64,000 bases of DNA from Alistipes sp. GTDB taxonomy: Bacteria > Bacteroidota > Bacteroidia > Bacteroidales > Rikenellaceae. A program made the position numbers and the translations under genes. The notes beneath the pieces are model-generated. The model worked only from the letters and a program-made list of their open reading frames with translations. It did not search any database and was not told where the DNA came from. The stretch's first letter is position 1. Each line of letters begins with the position of its first letter. The stretch covers positions 1-64,000 of the forward strand of contig JAFOBG010000019.1 of assembly GCA_017381935.1 (NCBI GenBank), written 5' to 3'. Positions 16,209 through 26,575 of this stretch are shown here, piece after piece.

Positions 16209-17642
16209 CTATTTTTGAGCAGCAGCTAAGCGCTCCTCCATCATTTTCTTCTCTTTACCCCAAGATACGGCACATATAACAGCAGCCAAAAGCGCACCGA
16301 TGATAAATACCCAGAAGGTTGCGTTCCAGCCCCAAGAACTCTGTGCTACATAACCCAAGACTATCTTTGAGAGTACTGCATCACCAAGCAAATAACCAAA
16401 CAGGCCCAAGAAACCTGCTGCAGTACCCGCTGCATTCTTAGGAACAATAGCAAGACCTTGAACGCCAATCATCGCTACAGGAGCATAGATAGCTCCTCCA
16501 ATAAGAGCAAGTGAGCCGTAGATAATCCATGTAATAGGGATGTGAGTTACCTGAGCAACTACGTCAGCCTGCCAATAACCTAAGATACCGATAGTTACAG
16601 CGATGAGGAAGATGACATTCACAGGAGCACAACGACCATTGAAGAACTTAGTCGAAATCCAACCACCAAGTATTGTTCCAGGAATACCAGCATACTCACG
16701 AACAGCGTAAGCAATAGAAGCAGCGTCTTTGTCCCACTTGAATACCTCTGTCAGATATGTAGGCGACCAATCGGCAATACCGTAGCGAATAAGATATACA
16801 AAGACGTTTGCAAAGGCGATAAGCCAGAGCATTTTATTGCTAAAGATGTAGTCAAAGAAGAGACGACGGAACGGAATTTTATCCTCCTCACCCTTAGCAG
16901 CCTTTGCGCCTGAGTGGTCGTTTCTGTAATCCTCAATAGCAGGCAGACCGCATGACTCTGGTGTATCACGGATAGCCCACCAACAGAAGAAGGCAAATAT
17001 CAAGGCTACTGCTGCAGGAACGATAAAGGCTGCACGCCAAGTCTCTGTAATACCAATGGTTGTAAATATGATAACTCCTGCAGGAATAAGTAGTCCGAGA
17101 GTTCCGTTACCTACGTTGTGAGCAGTATTCCAGATAGACATTTTCAGACTACGCTCATTTGTAGAGAACCAATGGGCCAATACTCGACCACATGGAGGCC
17201 AACCCATACCTGATAGCCAACCGGCAAGGAGCATAAAGACAAACATCAGACCTACTGTGATAGAGTAGTTGCCACCAACACCTGCAGGGTATGGCAGAAT
17301 ACCTGCAATAATCATAACTAATGAGGCCAAAACTAAGCCTACAGTCATAAATTTACGGGCATCAGAACGGTCTGAAATACTTCCCATGATAAACTTACTC
17401 ACTGCGTAAGCGATAGGGATACCCGACATTGCAAGACCTGCACCTGCCTTGTCGATAAGACCCTCTTCAATCATGCCAGGTGCGGCAAGCGAGAGATTTT
17501 TACGAACCAAGTAGTAGGCCGCATATCCAAGATAGATACCCAAGAAGACCTTGAGTCGCATTTTTTTATACTCCGGGTCAATCTTATCGGCGGGGAGCAA
17601 CGGCTTTTTTGCCGGTGGATTTAAGAAATTTAAAAGTCCCAT
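16209..17642 (-). CDS. glycerol-3-phosphate transporter, GlpT family (MFS)
   Basis: A 477-residue major facilitator protein of the organophosphate:phosphate antiporter family. It matches E. coli GlpT along its length, e.g. LGYAAYYLVRKNLSLAAP, KFIMGSISDRSDARKF, GMGWPPCGRVLAHWFS and RYGIADWSPTYL, with about 12 membrane segments. It exchanges glycerol-3-phosphate for phosphate at the inner membrane. UhpC/UhpT-like specificity is possible but the words quoted favour GlpT. It lies 17 bases after kdsA and 5 before the UbiD gene in a long minus-strand run. Confidence 0.9.
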   Translation of the reverse strand: MGLLNFLNPPAKKPLLPADKIDPEYKKMRLKVFLGIYLGYAAYYLVRKNLSLAAPGMIEEGLIDKAGAGLAMSGIPIAYAVSKFIMGSISDRSDARKFMTVGLVLASLVMIIAGILPYPAGVGGNYSITVGLMFVFMLLAGWLSGMGWPPCGRVLAHWFSTNERSLKMSIWNTAHNVGNGTLGLLIPAGVIIFTTIGITETWRAAFIVPAAVALIFAFFCWWAIRDTPESCGLPAIEDYRNDHSGAKAAKGEEDKIPFRRLFFDYIFSNKMLWLIAFANVFVYLIRYGIADWSPTYLTEVFKWDKDAASIAYAVREYAGIPGTILGGWISTKFFNGRCAPVNVIFLIAVTIGILGYWQADVVAQVTHIPITWIIYGSLALIGGAIYAPVAMIGVQGLAIVPKNAAGTAAGFLGLFGYLLGDAVLSKIVLGYVAQSSWGWNATFWVFIIGALLAAVICAVSWGKEKKMMEERLAAAQK

Positions 17643-17659
17643 ATAGTTTTAGTTTAGGT

Positions 17660-18415
17660 TTATTGAATTAATGCACTTATAATACTCTCTAATTTGTCAA
17701 GTTCTAAAGAGCATGCGTTATCACACAGAGCCTTGCTTGGGTTTGGATGGACCTCAAAGAAGTAACCATCTGCCCCAAATGCCTTTGCTGCAAGTGCCAT
17801 TGAGGAGATATATCTGCTATCTCCGTCGCTCTGACCGCAACCTGCTCCTGGTCGTTGAACTGAGTGGGTACAATCCATGATAACCTTCGGTGCAAAAGAT
17901 TGCATCTGAGGTATATTTCTAAAATCGACCACCAAGTTGTTGTATCCAAAGCTATTACCTCGCTCGGTGAGCCAGATTTCTGAGGCTCCTGACTCTGCAA
18001 CCTTTTGATAAGGGTATCTCATGTCAAGGCCCGATAGCATTTGCGACTTTTTGATATTGACAGTTTTTCCTGTCTTTGCAGCAGCTACTAAAAGGTCTGT
18101 TTGACGGCAGAGAAAAGCAGGTATTTGAATAACATCGACACTCTGAGCAACTATCTCTGCCTGCCAAGGTTCATGTATGTCGGTGATTGTCTTTAGACCC
18201 CACTTCTCCTTTATTTGTCCGAGCATCGTTATACCCCTCTCTATGCCGACACCGCGGTAGGAAGAGATAGATGTGCGATTTGCCTTGTCAAATGAGGATT
18301 TGAAGATAATATCGACACCCAACTTACGGTTTATCTGAACAATCTTCTCTGCTACAGTATTCAGCACCTCATAAGACTCAATTACACAAGGGCCTGCTAT
18401 AAATATAGGAGTCAT
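17660..18415 (-). CDS. KDO-8-phosphate synthase (KdsA)
   Basis: A 251-residue DAHP/KDOP synthase-family barrel. The N-terminal IAGPCVIES, KSSFDKANRTS, the TDIHEPWQ stretch and DCTHSVQRPG identify KdsA. It condenses phosphoenolpyruvate with arabinose-5-phosphate to make KDO-8-phosphate for the LPS inner core. The length is slightly under the E. coli enzyme (284), typical for Bacteroidota. Its start overlaps the stop of the GH2 gene by one base, and kdsB, encoding the next enzyme but one in the route, lies on the other side of that gene. The three probably share a transcript. Confidence 0.96.
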   Translation of the reverse strand: MTPIFIAGPCVIESYEVLNTVAEKIVQINRKLGVDIIFKSSFDKANRTSISSYRGVGIERGITMLGQIKEKWGLKTITDIHEPWQAEIVAQSVDVIQIPAFLCRQTDLLVAAAKTGKTVNIKKSQMLSGLDMRYPYQKVAESGASEIWLTERGNSFGYNNLVVDFRNIPQMQSFAPKVIMDCTHSVQRPGAGCGQSDGDSRYISSMALAAKAFGADGYFFEVHPNPSKALCDNACSLELDKLESIISALIQ

Positions 18416-20238
18416 TATTTGAGTTGGTTTATAATCTCAGTATTGATGGCATTTACCTTAGCCTTATCCATCTTTACAACTTTACGGTCATAGGTAACAA
18501 AACCATTTACCTCACCCTCTACGTCAGTTGTCTGGGTATAGATTGCCGCTGCCATACCTTGAGGAATGAAATCCTTGAGCATAGTGGCATACTTTACATA
18601 CTCAGCCGTAACCTCATCGGTATTGTTAAACTGTATGTAGCCCCAGTTGCGCTTGTTCCACCACAAATGCTCCTTGATAGGGTAGCCGATACCACCATAC
18701 TCTCCCAATACCACTACAAAGTCAGAGCTGTGGAAAGGCATTGAAGGTGCAGGGTAGTTGTGAATGTCAAGAATATCACCACATAGACGCAGGTTACCAC
18801 CACTTGCAGCATTGATAAGACGAGTTGGGTCGTATGCAGCAGTCCACTCGGCAACAGCCTCTGTGTCAAACTGTCCCCAAGCCTCATTGAATGGCACCCA
18901 AACGCCGATAGAAGGGAAGAACATTAGAGCGTCCATAATCTCTTTCCACTCCTTGTAGTAACGGTTCTTCTCCTCACGGGTTACAGGCGAGTCGCTACCT
19001 CCGTTGATGTTGTTACGGCCCCACATGCCACCCTTGCTATTGCCGTTATAAAGAGCAAGACAAGGCATATCCTGCCATACGATAATACCGAGACGGTCGC
19101 AATGGTAGTACCAACGAGCAGGCTCAACCTTGATATGTTTACGGATTGTATTAAATCCAAGCTCTTTTGTAAGGATAATGTCGCTTACCAACGCCTCGTC
19201 TGTAGGTGCGGTATAAAGACCATCAGGCCACCAACCCTGGTCGAGTGGACCGTACATAAAGATAGGCTTGCCGTTGAGTGTCATACGGAGATGACCCATC
19301 TGATCACGTTGTGTAGAGAACTGTCGCATTGCAGCGTATGACAATACGTTATCTACAACCTTTCCGTTCTGGATAAGAGATATTTTAAGGGTGTAGAGAG
19401 TTGGCGAATTAGTGCTCCATAACTTTGCATCCTTAATTGGCAGTGTTGCACTCACGCCACACAATGTAGTTGTTTGTGCAACGACCTTCTGGCCATCCAA
19501 AACCTCAAACTTAACGGTTCCGTTCTCATTCGCACAAGTAGCATCTACATATATTTCGCTACGTGTAATATCAGAGTTAACTGCTATATTGCAGATATGG
19601 TTTGTCTTTGCAACAGCCTCTACCCATACAGTCTGCCAAATGCCCGATACTGCGGTGTACCAGATACCACTTGGATTAAGACGCTGCTTACCTACAGGGT
19701 TATGTACGGAGTCTGTAGGGTCCCATACACGAACAGCTACTCTTTGCTCGCCCTTTTTGAGAGCTGAGGTAATATCTAATGAGAATGGAGTGTAACCTCC
19801 TGTATGACGACCTACAAGAATGTCATTTACATATACGTCAGCGCTCCAATCAACAGCTCCGAAGTTGAGCAAGATGCGCTTACCTGCCCACTTTGAAGGT
19901 AGAGTAAAGGTGCGCTCATACCAAAGGATGTTATCCTTAGTAAGGGTCTTTTGAACACCAGACATTGCAGACTCGATAGCGAAAGGAACCAAAATCTGAC
20001 CATCAAAAGATGCTGGCTTTACATCGCTTAGACCTGTGATGGCATAATTCCAAAGTCCGTTGAGGTTTAACCACTCGCTACGCTCTAATTGAGGTCGAGG
20101 GTACTCAGGAAGCACGTTATCTATAGTAACCTGCTCTGCCCATGTAGAGCGAATCTTATCGCCTGCAATACTCCATTGCGCACTTGCAGTAGCTATAAAT
20201 GCTACCGAAAGAATAAGTGTTAAAAGGTCTCTTTTCAT
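18415..20238 (-). CDS. exported glycoside hydrolase family 2 protein
   Basis: A 607-residue enzyme with a signal peptide (MKRDLLTLILSVAFIATASAQ). A jelly-roll sugar-binding domain (about 45-200) carries SEWLNLNGLWNYAI. An immunoglobulin-like domain (about 205-300) and a TIM barrel (about 310-600) follow. The acid/base Glu is near residue 449 in VPFNEAWGQ and the nucleophile Glu near 512 in LGEYGG, both as in active GH2 enzymes. Activity could be beta-galactosidase, beta-glucuronidase or beta-mannosidase; the sequence alone does not decide. No SusC/SusD pair is nearby. It sits between kdsB (2-base gap) and kdsA (1-base overlap), an odd place for a polysaccharide hydrolase. Confidence 0.88.
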   Translation of the reverse strand: MKRDLLTLILSVAFIATASAQWSIAGDKIRSTWAEQVTIDNVLPEYPRPQLERSEWLNLNGLWNYAITGLSDVKPASFDGQILVPFAIESAMSGVQKTLTKDNILWYERTFTLPSKWAGKRILLNFGAVDWSADVYVNDILVGRHTGGYTPFSLDITSALKKGEQRVAVRVWDPTDSVHNPVGKQRLNPSGIWYTAVSGIWQTVWVEAVAKTNHICNIAVNSDITRSEIYVDATCANENGTVKFEVLDGQKVVAQTTTLCGVSATLPIKDAKLWSTNSPTLYTLKISLIQNGKVVDNVLSYAAMRQFSTQRDQMGHLRMTLNGKPIFMYGPLDQGWWPDGLYTAPTDEALVSDIILTKELGFNTIRKHIKVEPARWYYHCDRLGIIVWQDMPCLALYNGNSKGGMWGRNNINGGSDSPVTREEKNRYYKEWKEIMDALMFFPSIGVWVPFNEAWGQFDTEAVAEWTAAYDPTRLINAASGGNLRLCGDILDIHNYPAPSMPFHSSDFVVVLGEYGGIGYPIKEHLWWNKRNWGYIQFNNTDEVTAEYVKYATMLKDFIPQGMAAAIYTQTTDVEGEVNGFVTYDRKVVKMDKAKVNAINTEIINQLK

Positions 20239-20240
20239 TG

Positions 20241-20999
20241 TTATAGTGTTTTAAGGTTTTTTAGAAATTCTTCGGCTCTTGCCAAATCTTGAGGCGTATC
20301 TATACCTATAGTCTCACGGTCTGAGATTCCAACCTTGATTTTGTATCCATTCTCCAACCAACGTAGCTGCTCAAGCGACTCTGCTGTTTCAAGCGAAGAT
20401 TGTGGAAGAGCAGTTATAGCCTTGAGAACCTCTGCTCTAAAGCCGTATATGCCGATATGCTTGTAGAATGTATGCTTTGACAAATACTCTTTTGTCTCTA
20501 CACCTCGCAGATGCGGAATTACTGCACGAGAGAAGTATAGTGCATTCATATCATTGTCAATCACCACTTTAGGCGAGTTGTAGCTCTCTAAAACAGATAA
20601 ACCATCCTCAACTGAGAATGGTTTTACAAGAGTTGCAATATCTGTTTGAGCAGAGAGAAAACAAGCCTTTAAAGCCTCAATCTGAGAAGGTGCAATAAAT
20701 GGTTCGTCGCCCTGAATGTTTACAATAACGTCAAACTCTCTATTTAGTTTGCAGTATGCCTCCCAACAACGGTCTGTTCCGCTTTTATGCTCTTGGGATG
20801 TCATCACTACATTACCACCAAATGCCTCTACAGTATCATATATACGTTTGTCGTCTGTCGCAACCACAATATGCTCCATAGCCAATGATACCTGCTCATA
20901 GACACGCTCAATGATACGTTTACCACCAAGCATGGCAAGAGGCTTAGCCGGGAAACGGGTACTTGCGTACCTTGCAGGTATGATTGCAATAAATTTCAT
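20241..20999 (-). CDS. CMP-KDO synthetase (KdsB)
   Basis: A 252-residue nucleotidyltransferase. IPARYASTRFPAKPLAMLGG at the N-terminus is the CTP-binding signature of KdsB, with VVATDD and NIQGDEPF further on. It couples CTP and KDO to CMP-KDO, the donor for lipid A-KDO transfer, in the cytoplasm. It is first in the kdsB-GH2-kdsA run. The 95-base gap to lon holds an imperfect hairpin (TTAGGGGTAT with ATACCCTAA on the coding strand) and no gene. Confidence 0.96.
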   Translation of the reverse strand: MKFIAIIPARYASTRFPAKPLAMLGGKRIIERVYEQVSLAMEHIVVATDDKRIYDTVEAFGGNVVMTSQEHKSGTDRCWEAYCKLNREFDVIVNIQGDEPFIAPSQIEALKACFLSAQTDIATLVKPFSVEDGLSVLESYNSPKVVIDNDMNALYFSRAVIPHLRGVETKEYLSKHTFYKHIGIYGFRAEVLKAITALPQSSLETAESLEQLRWLENGYKIKVGISDRETIGIDTPQDLARAEEFLKNLKTL

Positions 21000-21094
21000 A
21001 TTATTTTTGCTTTTGGCTATTAGTTGTTAGGGTATAGCCGACTTATATAAATCTGCATAGCGGATACCCCTAAAAGGGCAATGGCTAATGACTA

Positions 21095-23530
21095 TTACTG
21101 TAATGCTAACTCCAACACCTCCTCGTTGGTACGTACATAATGGAAAGTAATGCCCTCAACATACTCAGCCTTTATCTCCTCAACATCCTTACGGTTCTCT
21201 TCAGGAACAAGAATAGTGTGTATGCCTGCACGTTTTGCAGCAAGTACCTTCTCCTTTACGCCTCCGATAGGGGTTACACGACCTCTCAGAGTGGTCTCGC
21301 CTGTCATGGCGATACGCTCTTTTACTTTGCGACCTGTGTATGTTGAGACGATAGAGGTAATCATTGTAATACCGGCACTTGGACCATCCTTTGGAATAGC
21401 ACCCTCAGGAACGTGGATATTAAGGTCGCTCTTTTCAAACATTGTAGGGTCTATGCCGAGCTCTTTATGGTGAGCCATAACCCACTCATAGGCGATAGTT
21501 GCCGACTCCTTCATCACATCGCCGAGATTTCCGGTAAGTGAGAGTTTGCCTTTACCAGGAGTGAGCAACGACTCTATGTAGAGTATATCTCCACCAACCG
21601 AGGTCCATGCAAGACCTGTTACCACACCTACCATATCCTTGATTTCATACTGCTCGTTCAGATACTTTGGTTTGCCGAGAATGCGCTCAACATCGGCCTG
21701 ATAAATCTGAGCCGAGTACTCCTCTTCAAAGGCAATATTCTTAGCTCTGTGGCGTGCAATTTTTGCCAAATTCTTATCCAAAGCACGCACACCAGACTCA
21801 CGAGTATATTCTGATATAATCTTTGTCAATACATCTGTTGAGATGACCATCTGCTCCTCCTTTAAACCATGAGCCTCGCACTGTTTCTTGATAAGGTGGT
21901 TTGTGGCAATCTGAATCTTATCTTCAAGGATATATCCTGAGATATTTATCAACTCCATACGGTCCTTAAGAGCAGGATTTATTGCGCCAATGTCATTTGC
22001 AGTGGCGATAAAGAGTACTTTTGACAGGTCATACTCTGTGTCCAAATAGTTGTCATGGAAGGTGGTATTCTGCTCAGGGTCAAGTACTTCAAGTAGGGCA
22101 GAAGATGGGTCTCCGTGGTTAGAGACAGTCATCTTATCAACCTCATCAAGGATAATGACAGGGTTTGAAGAGCCACAACGCTTGATAGTCTCAATTACAC
22201 GACCTGGCATTGCACCGATATATGTACGGCGGTGGCCACGAATTTCAGCCTCATCATGCAGACCTCCGAGAGCTATTCTGCCAAATTTACGACCCAAAGC
22301 GGTAGCAACGCTCTTACCAAGAGAGGTCTTACCTACTCCCGGAGGGCCATAGAGACAGAGAATAGGCGATTTTAAATCACCCTTAAGCTTGATTACAGCC
22401 AGATGCTCCAATATGCGATCCTTAACCTCCTCAAGACCGAAGTGGTCTGCGTCGAGTTGCTCACGAGCACATTTAAGGTCGAGATTGTCTGTAGTTGTCT
22501 CATCCCATGGCAGGTCAAGCATGAGCTGGAGATATGTAACTTGTATTGAGTACTCCGCAATAGCAGGATTTAGACGCTCTAACTTAGCAAGTTCCTTGTT
22601 AAATAAATCAGAGACCTCTTTTTCCCACTTTTTGCCTTTTGCAGCCTCACGAAGACGCTCTACATCGCCATTTGCATCATCACCCAATTCCTCTTGAATT
22701 GTTCTCATCTGCTGCTGGAGATAGTAGTCTCGCTGCTGCTTGTCAATTTCAGTCTTAACCTTCTCCTGAATCTCTTGTTTTAGTTCAAGGAGTTGCTGCT
22801 CACGAATGAGAATCTCTAACAACTTGCGAGAACGTGCAAGTAGGCCTGGTGCCTCAAGTAGAGCCTGACGGTCGTCGTCCGAGAACTCAAGGTTTGAACA
22901 GATAAAGTTTATCGTGCCACGATGAGAGTCTATATTCTTAATTGCAAAAGAGGCCTCCTTTGGCATGCTTGGAGAGATACTTATAATTCTAAGTGCGGTA
23001 TCTCTTACTGCCTCAACAAGGGCATTGAACTCAGGGTTGTTCTTATCCGGAGCAGAGTCGAGCAGAGCTGTAACCTTTGCCTTGAAGAATGGTTCTGTAG
23101 AGATATACTCGCCAACCTCAATCTTCTCAAGACCGGAGAGAATAACAGTCAGATTACCATTTGGCATCTCAAGAATTTTGAGAATACGAGCTGCTGTACC
23201 TATGCGATACATATCATCTGGAGTTGGAGTCTCAATCTCTGCATTGCGCTGAAGAACAGCTCCTAAGAGGCCATCACTTGCATTGACAGCACGAACAAGG
23301 GCAATACTCTTCTCTCTACCAACTGTAATAGGGGTTACAGCACCAGGGAAAAGTACTGAACTTCTAAGGGTCAAAATAGGGAGAATCTCAGGAATCTTTA
23401 CATCCTCTATCGCATCGTCGTCGCCTCCACCTACAATAGGTATTGCCTGAAATTTTCTATCTACAATCTCTGGAGACAGACCTATTTCGTCAATAAAAAT
23501 ATCGTTATCTTTTTTCTTTACCATAGTCAA
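21095..23530 (-). CDS. ATP-dependent protease Lon
   Basis: An 811-residue protein with all parts of LonA. The N-terminal substrate-binding domain (about 45-240) includes LRSSVLFPGAVTPI and a coiled region. The AAA+ module has Walker A GPPGVGKTSLGKS near 395 and Walker B VIILDEVDKM. The protease domain has Ser in PKDGPSAG near 716 and Lys in KEKVLAAKRAG near 760. It degrades misfolded and regulatory proteins in the cytoplasm. It is transcribed away from valS, with a TATCTTTG -7 box on the minus strand at 23573-23566. Length and motifs are normal. Confidence 0.98.
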   Translation of the reverse strand: MTMVKKKDNDIFIDEIGLSPEIVDRKFQAIPIVGGGDDDAIEDVKIPEILPILTLRSSVLFPGAVTPITVGREKSIALVRAVNASDGLLGAVLQRNAEIETPTPDDMYRIGTAARILKILEMPNGNLTVILSGLEKIEVGEYISTEPFFKAKVTALLDSAPDKNNPEFNALVEAVRDTALRIISISPSMPKEASFAIKNIDSHRGTINFICSNLEFSDDDRQALLEAPGLLARSRKLLEILIREQQLLELKQEIQEKVKTEIDKQQRDYYLQQQMRTIQEELGDDANGDVERLREAAKGKKWEKEVSDLFNKELAKLERLNPAIAEYSIQVTYLQLMLDLPWDETTTDNLDLKCAREQLDADHFGLEEVKDRILEHLAVIKLKGDLKSPILCLYGPPGVGKTSLGKSVATALGRKFGRIALGGLHDEAEIRGHRRTYIGAMPGRVIETIKRCGSSNPVIILDEVDKMTVSNHGDPSSALLEVLDPEQNTTFHDNYLDTEYDLSKVLFIATANDIGAINPALKDRMELINISGYILEDKIQIATNHLIKKQCEAHGLKEEQMVISTDVLTKIISEYTRESGVRALDKNLAKIARHRAKNIAFEEEYSAQIYQADVERILGKPKYLNEQYEIKDMVGVVTGLAWTSVGGDILYIESLLTPGKGKLSLTGNLGDVMKESATIAYEWVMAHHKELGIDPTMFEKSDLNIHVPEGAIPKDGPSAGITMITSIVSTYTGRKVKERIAMTGETTLRGRVTPIGGVKEKVLAAKRAGIHTILVPEENRKDVEEIKAEYVEGITFHYVRTNEEVLELALQ

Positions 23531-23565
23531 AAGTTACTAATAAATAGTGCATAGTTATAATCGTA

Positions 23566-23573
23566 CAAAGATA
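23566..23573 (-). promoter_or_regulatory. -7 element of the lon promoter
   Basis: TATCTTTG on the minus strand matches TAnnTTTG, about 40 bases before the lon start codon. The -33 position is not a clear match. Confidence 0.6.
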
Positions 23574-23668
23574 ATACTTTTTCTTTGTTTAACCATAGAT
23601 AAATAGTTAAAAAATGGATGTTGGTATAAATAGTGGTACAAAAAGCACTTTTTTTGGATAAAGTTTTA

Positions 23669-23676
23669 TATCTTTG
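23669..23676 (+). promoter_or_regulatory. -7 element of the valS promoter
   Basis: TATCTTTG matches TAnnTTTG. A T-rich stretch ending in TTTGG lies upstream (23650-23657). The leader to the valS ATG at 23743 would be about 60 bases. Confidence 0.6.
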
Positions 23677-23742
23677 CAGGTTGAATAATTGTGTTGAAAA
23701 AGTCAGCAATTAAAGAGATTATACAAAAAACAATTATAGATT

Positions 23743-26370
23743 ATGCAGATAGCAGACAAGTACACTCCGCAGGAGATTGAACAGAAGTGGTACGACTATT
23801 GGTGCGACCACAACCTTTTCCACTCAGAACCAGATGAGCGTGAGCCGTTTACAATCGTTATTCCACCACCAAATGTAACAGGTATGTTGCACATGGGCCA
23901 CATGCTTAACAATACTCTTCAGGATGTATTGGTTCGCCGTGCACGTATGCTCGGTAAGAATGCATGTTGGGTACCTGGTACAGACCATGCAAGTATTGCA
24001 ACAGAGGCCAAGGTTGTAGCGAAACTTAAGGCTGAGGGTATTGACAAGTCTTCACTTACCCGTGAGCAGTTCCTTGCTCATGCGTGGGAATGGAAGGAAA
24101 AGCACGGTGGTATTATCCTTAAGCAGCTTCGTAAACTTGGTGCGTCATGTGATTGGGATCGAACTTGTTTTACTATGGATGAGGCTCGTACTGAGGGCGT
24201 TATCAAGGTATTCTGCGACCTATATAACAAGGGTAAAATCTATCGTGGTGTGCGTATGGTTCATTGGGACCCATCTGCAAAGACTGCGCTTTCTGACGAG
24301 GAGGTTATATACAAGGAGTCGCATGGTAAGCTATACTACCTGCGCTACAAACTTGAGGGTACCGATCGCAATATTATTGTTGCCACAACACGTCCTGAAA
24401 CTATTTTGGGTGATACTGCAGTCTGCCTCAATCCAAATGACCCACGCTATGCCGATGTGCCGGAGGGTGCTCGTGTAATTGTTCCGCTTGTAGGCCGTTC
24501 TATTCCGATTATTCGTGATGAGTATGTAGATATTGAGTTCGGTACAGGAGCTCTTAAGGTAACTCCTGCACACGATGTAAATGACTATATGCTGGGCGAG
24601 AAGTATGGTCTTGAGACTATCGACATCTTCAATGATGACGGGACTATCAACGACAAGGTGGGTATGTATGTTGGTGTAGATCGTTTCGAGTGTCGTAAGC
24701 AGATTGAGAGGGATCTTGAGGCTGCAGGGTTGATGGAGAAGACCGAGCCATATACAAATAATGTGGGCTACTCTGAGCGTACAGGTGTTGCTATTGAGCC
24801 AAAGCTCTCTATGCAGTGGTTTATGGCTATGTCAGAGATTGCAAAGCCTGCAACGAAGGCCGTTCTTGAGGATGTTATCCGTTTTGTGCCAGAGAAGTAT
24901 AAGAATACATACCGCCATTGGATGGAGAATATTAAGGATTGGTGTATCTCTCGTCAGCTGTGGTGGGGTCAGCGTATCCCTGCATATTATCTGCCAAAGG
25001 GTGGCTATGTAGTTGCCGAGACTGCCGAGCAGGCGCTTGTCCTTGCGCAGCAGAAGAGTGGCGATGCTACTCTTACCCTTGCCGACCTTCGTCAGGATGA
25101 GGATGTACTTGATACTTGGTTCAGCTCATGGCTCTGGCCTATATCTGTATTTGACGGTATTCGCAACCCTGACAACGAGCAGATAAAGTACTACTATCCA
25201 ACAAACGACCTTGTAACAGGTCCGGATATCATCTTCTTCTGGGTAGCACGTATGATTATGGCGGGCTATGAGTATCGTGGCCAAATGCCATTCCGCAACG
25301 TCTATTTCACAGGTATTGTTCGTGATAAGATTGGTCGTAAGATGTCAAAGCAGCTCGGAAACTCACCTGATCCACTCGACCTTATTGCTCAGTATGGAGC
25401 AGATGGTGTTCGTGTGGCTATGATGCTCTGCTCAAGCGCTGGTAATGACCTTATGTTCGACGATGCTCTCTGCGAGCAGGGCCGTAATTTCGGTAATAAG
25501 ATATGGAATGCATACCGCCTTATCAACGGCTGGAATATAGATGAAAATCTTGCTCAGAGCCAGAATAATGCTGCAGCAGTAGCTTGGTTCCGTGCAAAAC
25601 TCAATGCAGCTTTGACAGAGATTGAGGATAACTTTAAGAGCTATCGTATCTCTGAGGCCCTTATGGTTGCCTATAAGCTCTTCTGGGATGACTTCAGTGG
25701 CTGGTATCTTGAGATTGTAAAGCCAGCTTATGGCTCTCCTGCAGATAAGACTACTATTGAGCAGACTAAGTGCTTCTTTGAGCAGTTGATGCTTGTTTTG
25801 CATCCATTCATGCCATTTGTAACTGAGGAGATTTGGCAGGACCTTGCACCACGTGCAGAGGGCGAGTCTATTATGGTTAGCCAAATGCCAAAGGCAGAGG
25901 AGGCAGATGAGGCTCTACTCTCTCGCTTTGCACTTCTTCAGGAGGCTGTATCTGCTATTCGTAATGTACGTAAGCAGAAGAATATGCCACAAAAGGAGGC
26001 TGTTGAGCTGAAAGTGGTTGTAGATGAGAACTATCCAAAGGAGTTTGAGGCTGTACTTGTTAAGATGGGTAACCTCTCAGCTGTAACATCTGTTACCGAG
26101 AAGAACCCTACAGATGCAGGCTTTATCGTTAAGACAACTCAGTACTTTATCCCTATGGGTGATAATGTAAATGTAGAGGAGGAGATTGCAAAGCTTGAGA
26201 AAGACCTTGCTTATTACGAGGGCTTCCTTGCATCTGTTATGAAGAAACTCTCTAACGAGCGTTTTGTTACCTCAGCTCCTCAACAGGTTGTTGCTAACGA
26301 GCGTGCAAAGCAGGCAGATGCTGAGGCTAAGATAGCTGCAATCCGTGAGCAACTTACGGCTTTGCGATAG
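23743..26370 (+). CDS. valyl-tRNA synthetase
   Basis: An 875-residue class I aminoacyl-tRNA synthetase. The HIGH-type motif reads HMGH (residues 50-53) after PPPNVTG. The KMSKS motif reads KMSKQ (533-537), a common ValRS form. The [12 protein letters not shown] stretch and a C-terminal coiled coil (about 800-875) typical of ValRS are present. The editing domain (about 190-340) carries [13 protein letters not shown]. It charges tRNA-Val in the cytoplasm. It is alone on its strand between the lon promoter region and repeat copy B. Confidence 0.98.
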   Translation: MQIADKYTPQEIEQKWYDYWCDHNLFHSEPDEREPFTIVIPPPNVTGMLHMGHMLNNTLQDVLVRRARMLGKNACWVPGTDHASIATEAKVVAKLKAEGIDKSSLTREQFLAHAWEWKEKHGGIILKQLRKLGASCDWDRTCFTMDEARTEGVIKVFCDLYNKGKIYRGVRMVHWDPSAKTALSDEEVIYKESHGKLYYLRYKLEGTDRNIIVATTRPETILGDTAVCLNPNDPRYADVPEGARVIVPLVGRSIPIIRDEYVDIEFGTGALKVTPAHDVNDYMLGEKYGLETIDIFNDDGTINDKVGMYVGVDRFECRKQIERDLEAAGLMEKTEPYTNNVGYSERTGVAIEPKLSMQWFMAMSEIAKPATKAVLEDVIRFVPEKYKNTYRHWMENIKDWCISRQLWWGQRIPAYYLPKGGYVVAETAEQALVLAQQKSGDATLTLADLRQDEDVLDTWFSSWLWPISVFDGIRNPDNEQIKYYYPTNDLVTGPDIIFFWVARMIMAGYEYRGQMPFRNVYFTGIVRDKIGRKMSKQLGNSPDPLDLIAQYGADGVRVAMMLCSSAGNDLMFDDALCEQGRNFGNKIWNAYRLINGWNIDENLAQSQNNAAAVAWFRAKLNAALTEIEDNFKSYRISEALMVAYKLFWDDFSGWYLEIVKPAYGSPADKTTIEQTKCFFEQLMLVLHPFMPFVTEEIWQDLAPRAEGESIMVSQMPKAEEADEALLSRFALLQEAVSAIRNVRKQKNMPQKEAVELKVVVDENYPKEFEAVLVKMGNLSAVTSVTEKNPTDAGFIVKTTQYFIPMGDNVNVEEEIAKLEKDLAYYEGFLASVMKKLSNERFVTSAPQQVVANERAKQADAEAKIAAIREQLTALR

Positions 26371-26385
26371 ATTTTGAGTGATAGT

Positions 26386-26537
26386 GGCATTTGCGCTTAT
26401 AAGGGCATACCTGCTTCCGCTAATAAAAAAGTTCCAGCAATGGCTGTACGTTTTGTACTATCCATTGCTGGGATTTTTTATCGAGCGTGGCATCTACACC
26501 CTTCTAAGCGCAAATGGGTGCTTTGATTGAGCGGAGG
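26386..26537 (+). repeat. structured intergenic repeat, module 1, copy B
   Basis: This begins 16 bases after the valS stop, in the same orientation to its upstream gene as copy A. The outer arms CATTTGCGCTTATAAGGG (26388-26405) and CCCTTCTAAGCGCAAATG (26499-26516) pair with a single T/C mismatch. The pairing bases differ from copy A (AAGGG/CCCTT here, AACGC/GCGTT there). The central stem CCAGCAATGG/CCATTGCTGG repairs a mismatch seen in copy A, and the GTAC-loop-GTAC tip is conserved. GAGCGGAG follows in both copies. The 406-base gap 26371-26776 contains this, module 2, a small hairpin and no gene. Confidence 0.85.
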
Positions 26538-26575
26538 GGTACCCCAATATAACAAACTAAATTTCGCTGGACTCT

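Noticed and set aside
21000-21094. Small RNA or riboswitch between lon and kdsB
   Set aside because: Only an imperfect hairpin (TTAGGGGTAT/ATACCCTAA) is visible, which is not enough to support a call.
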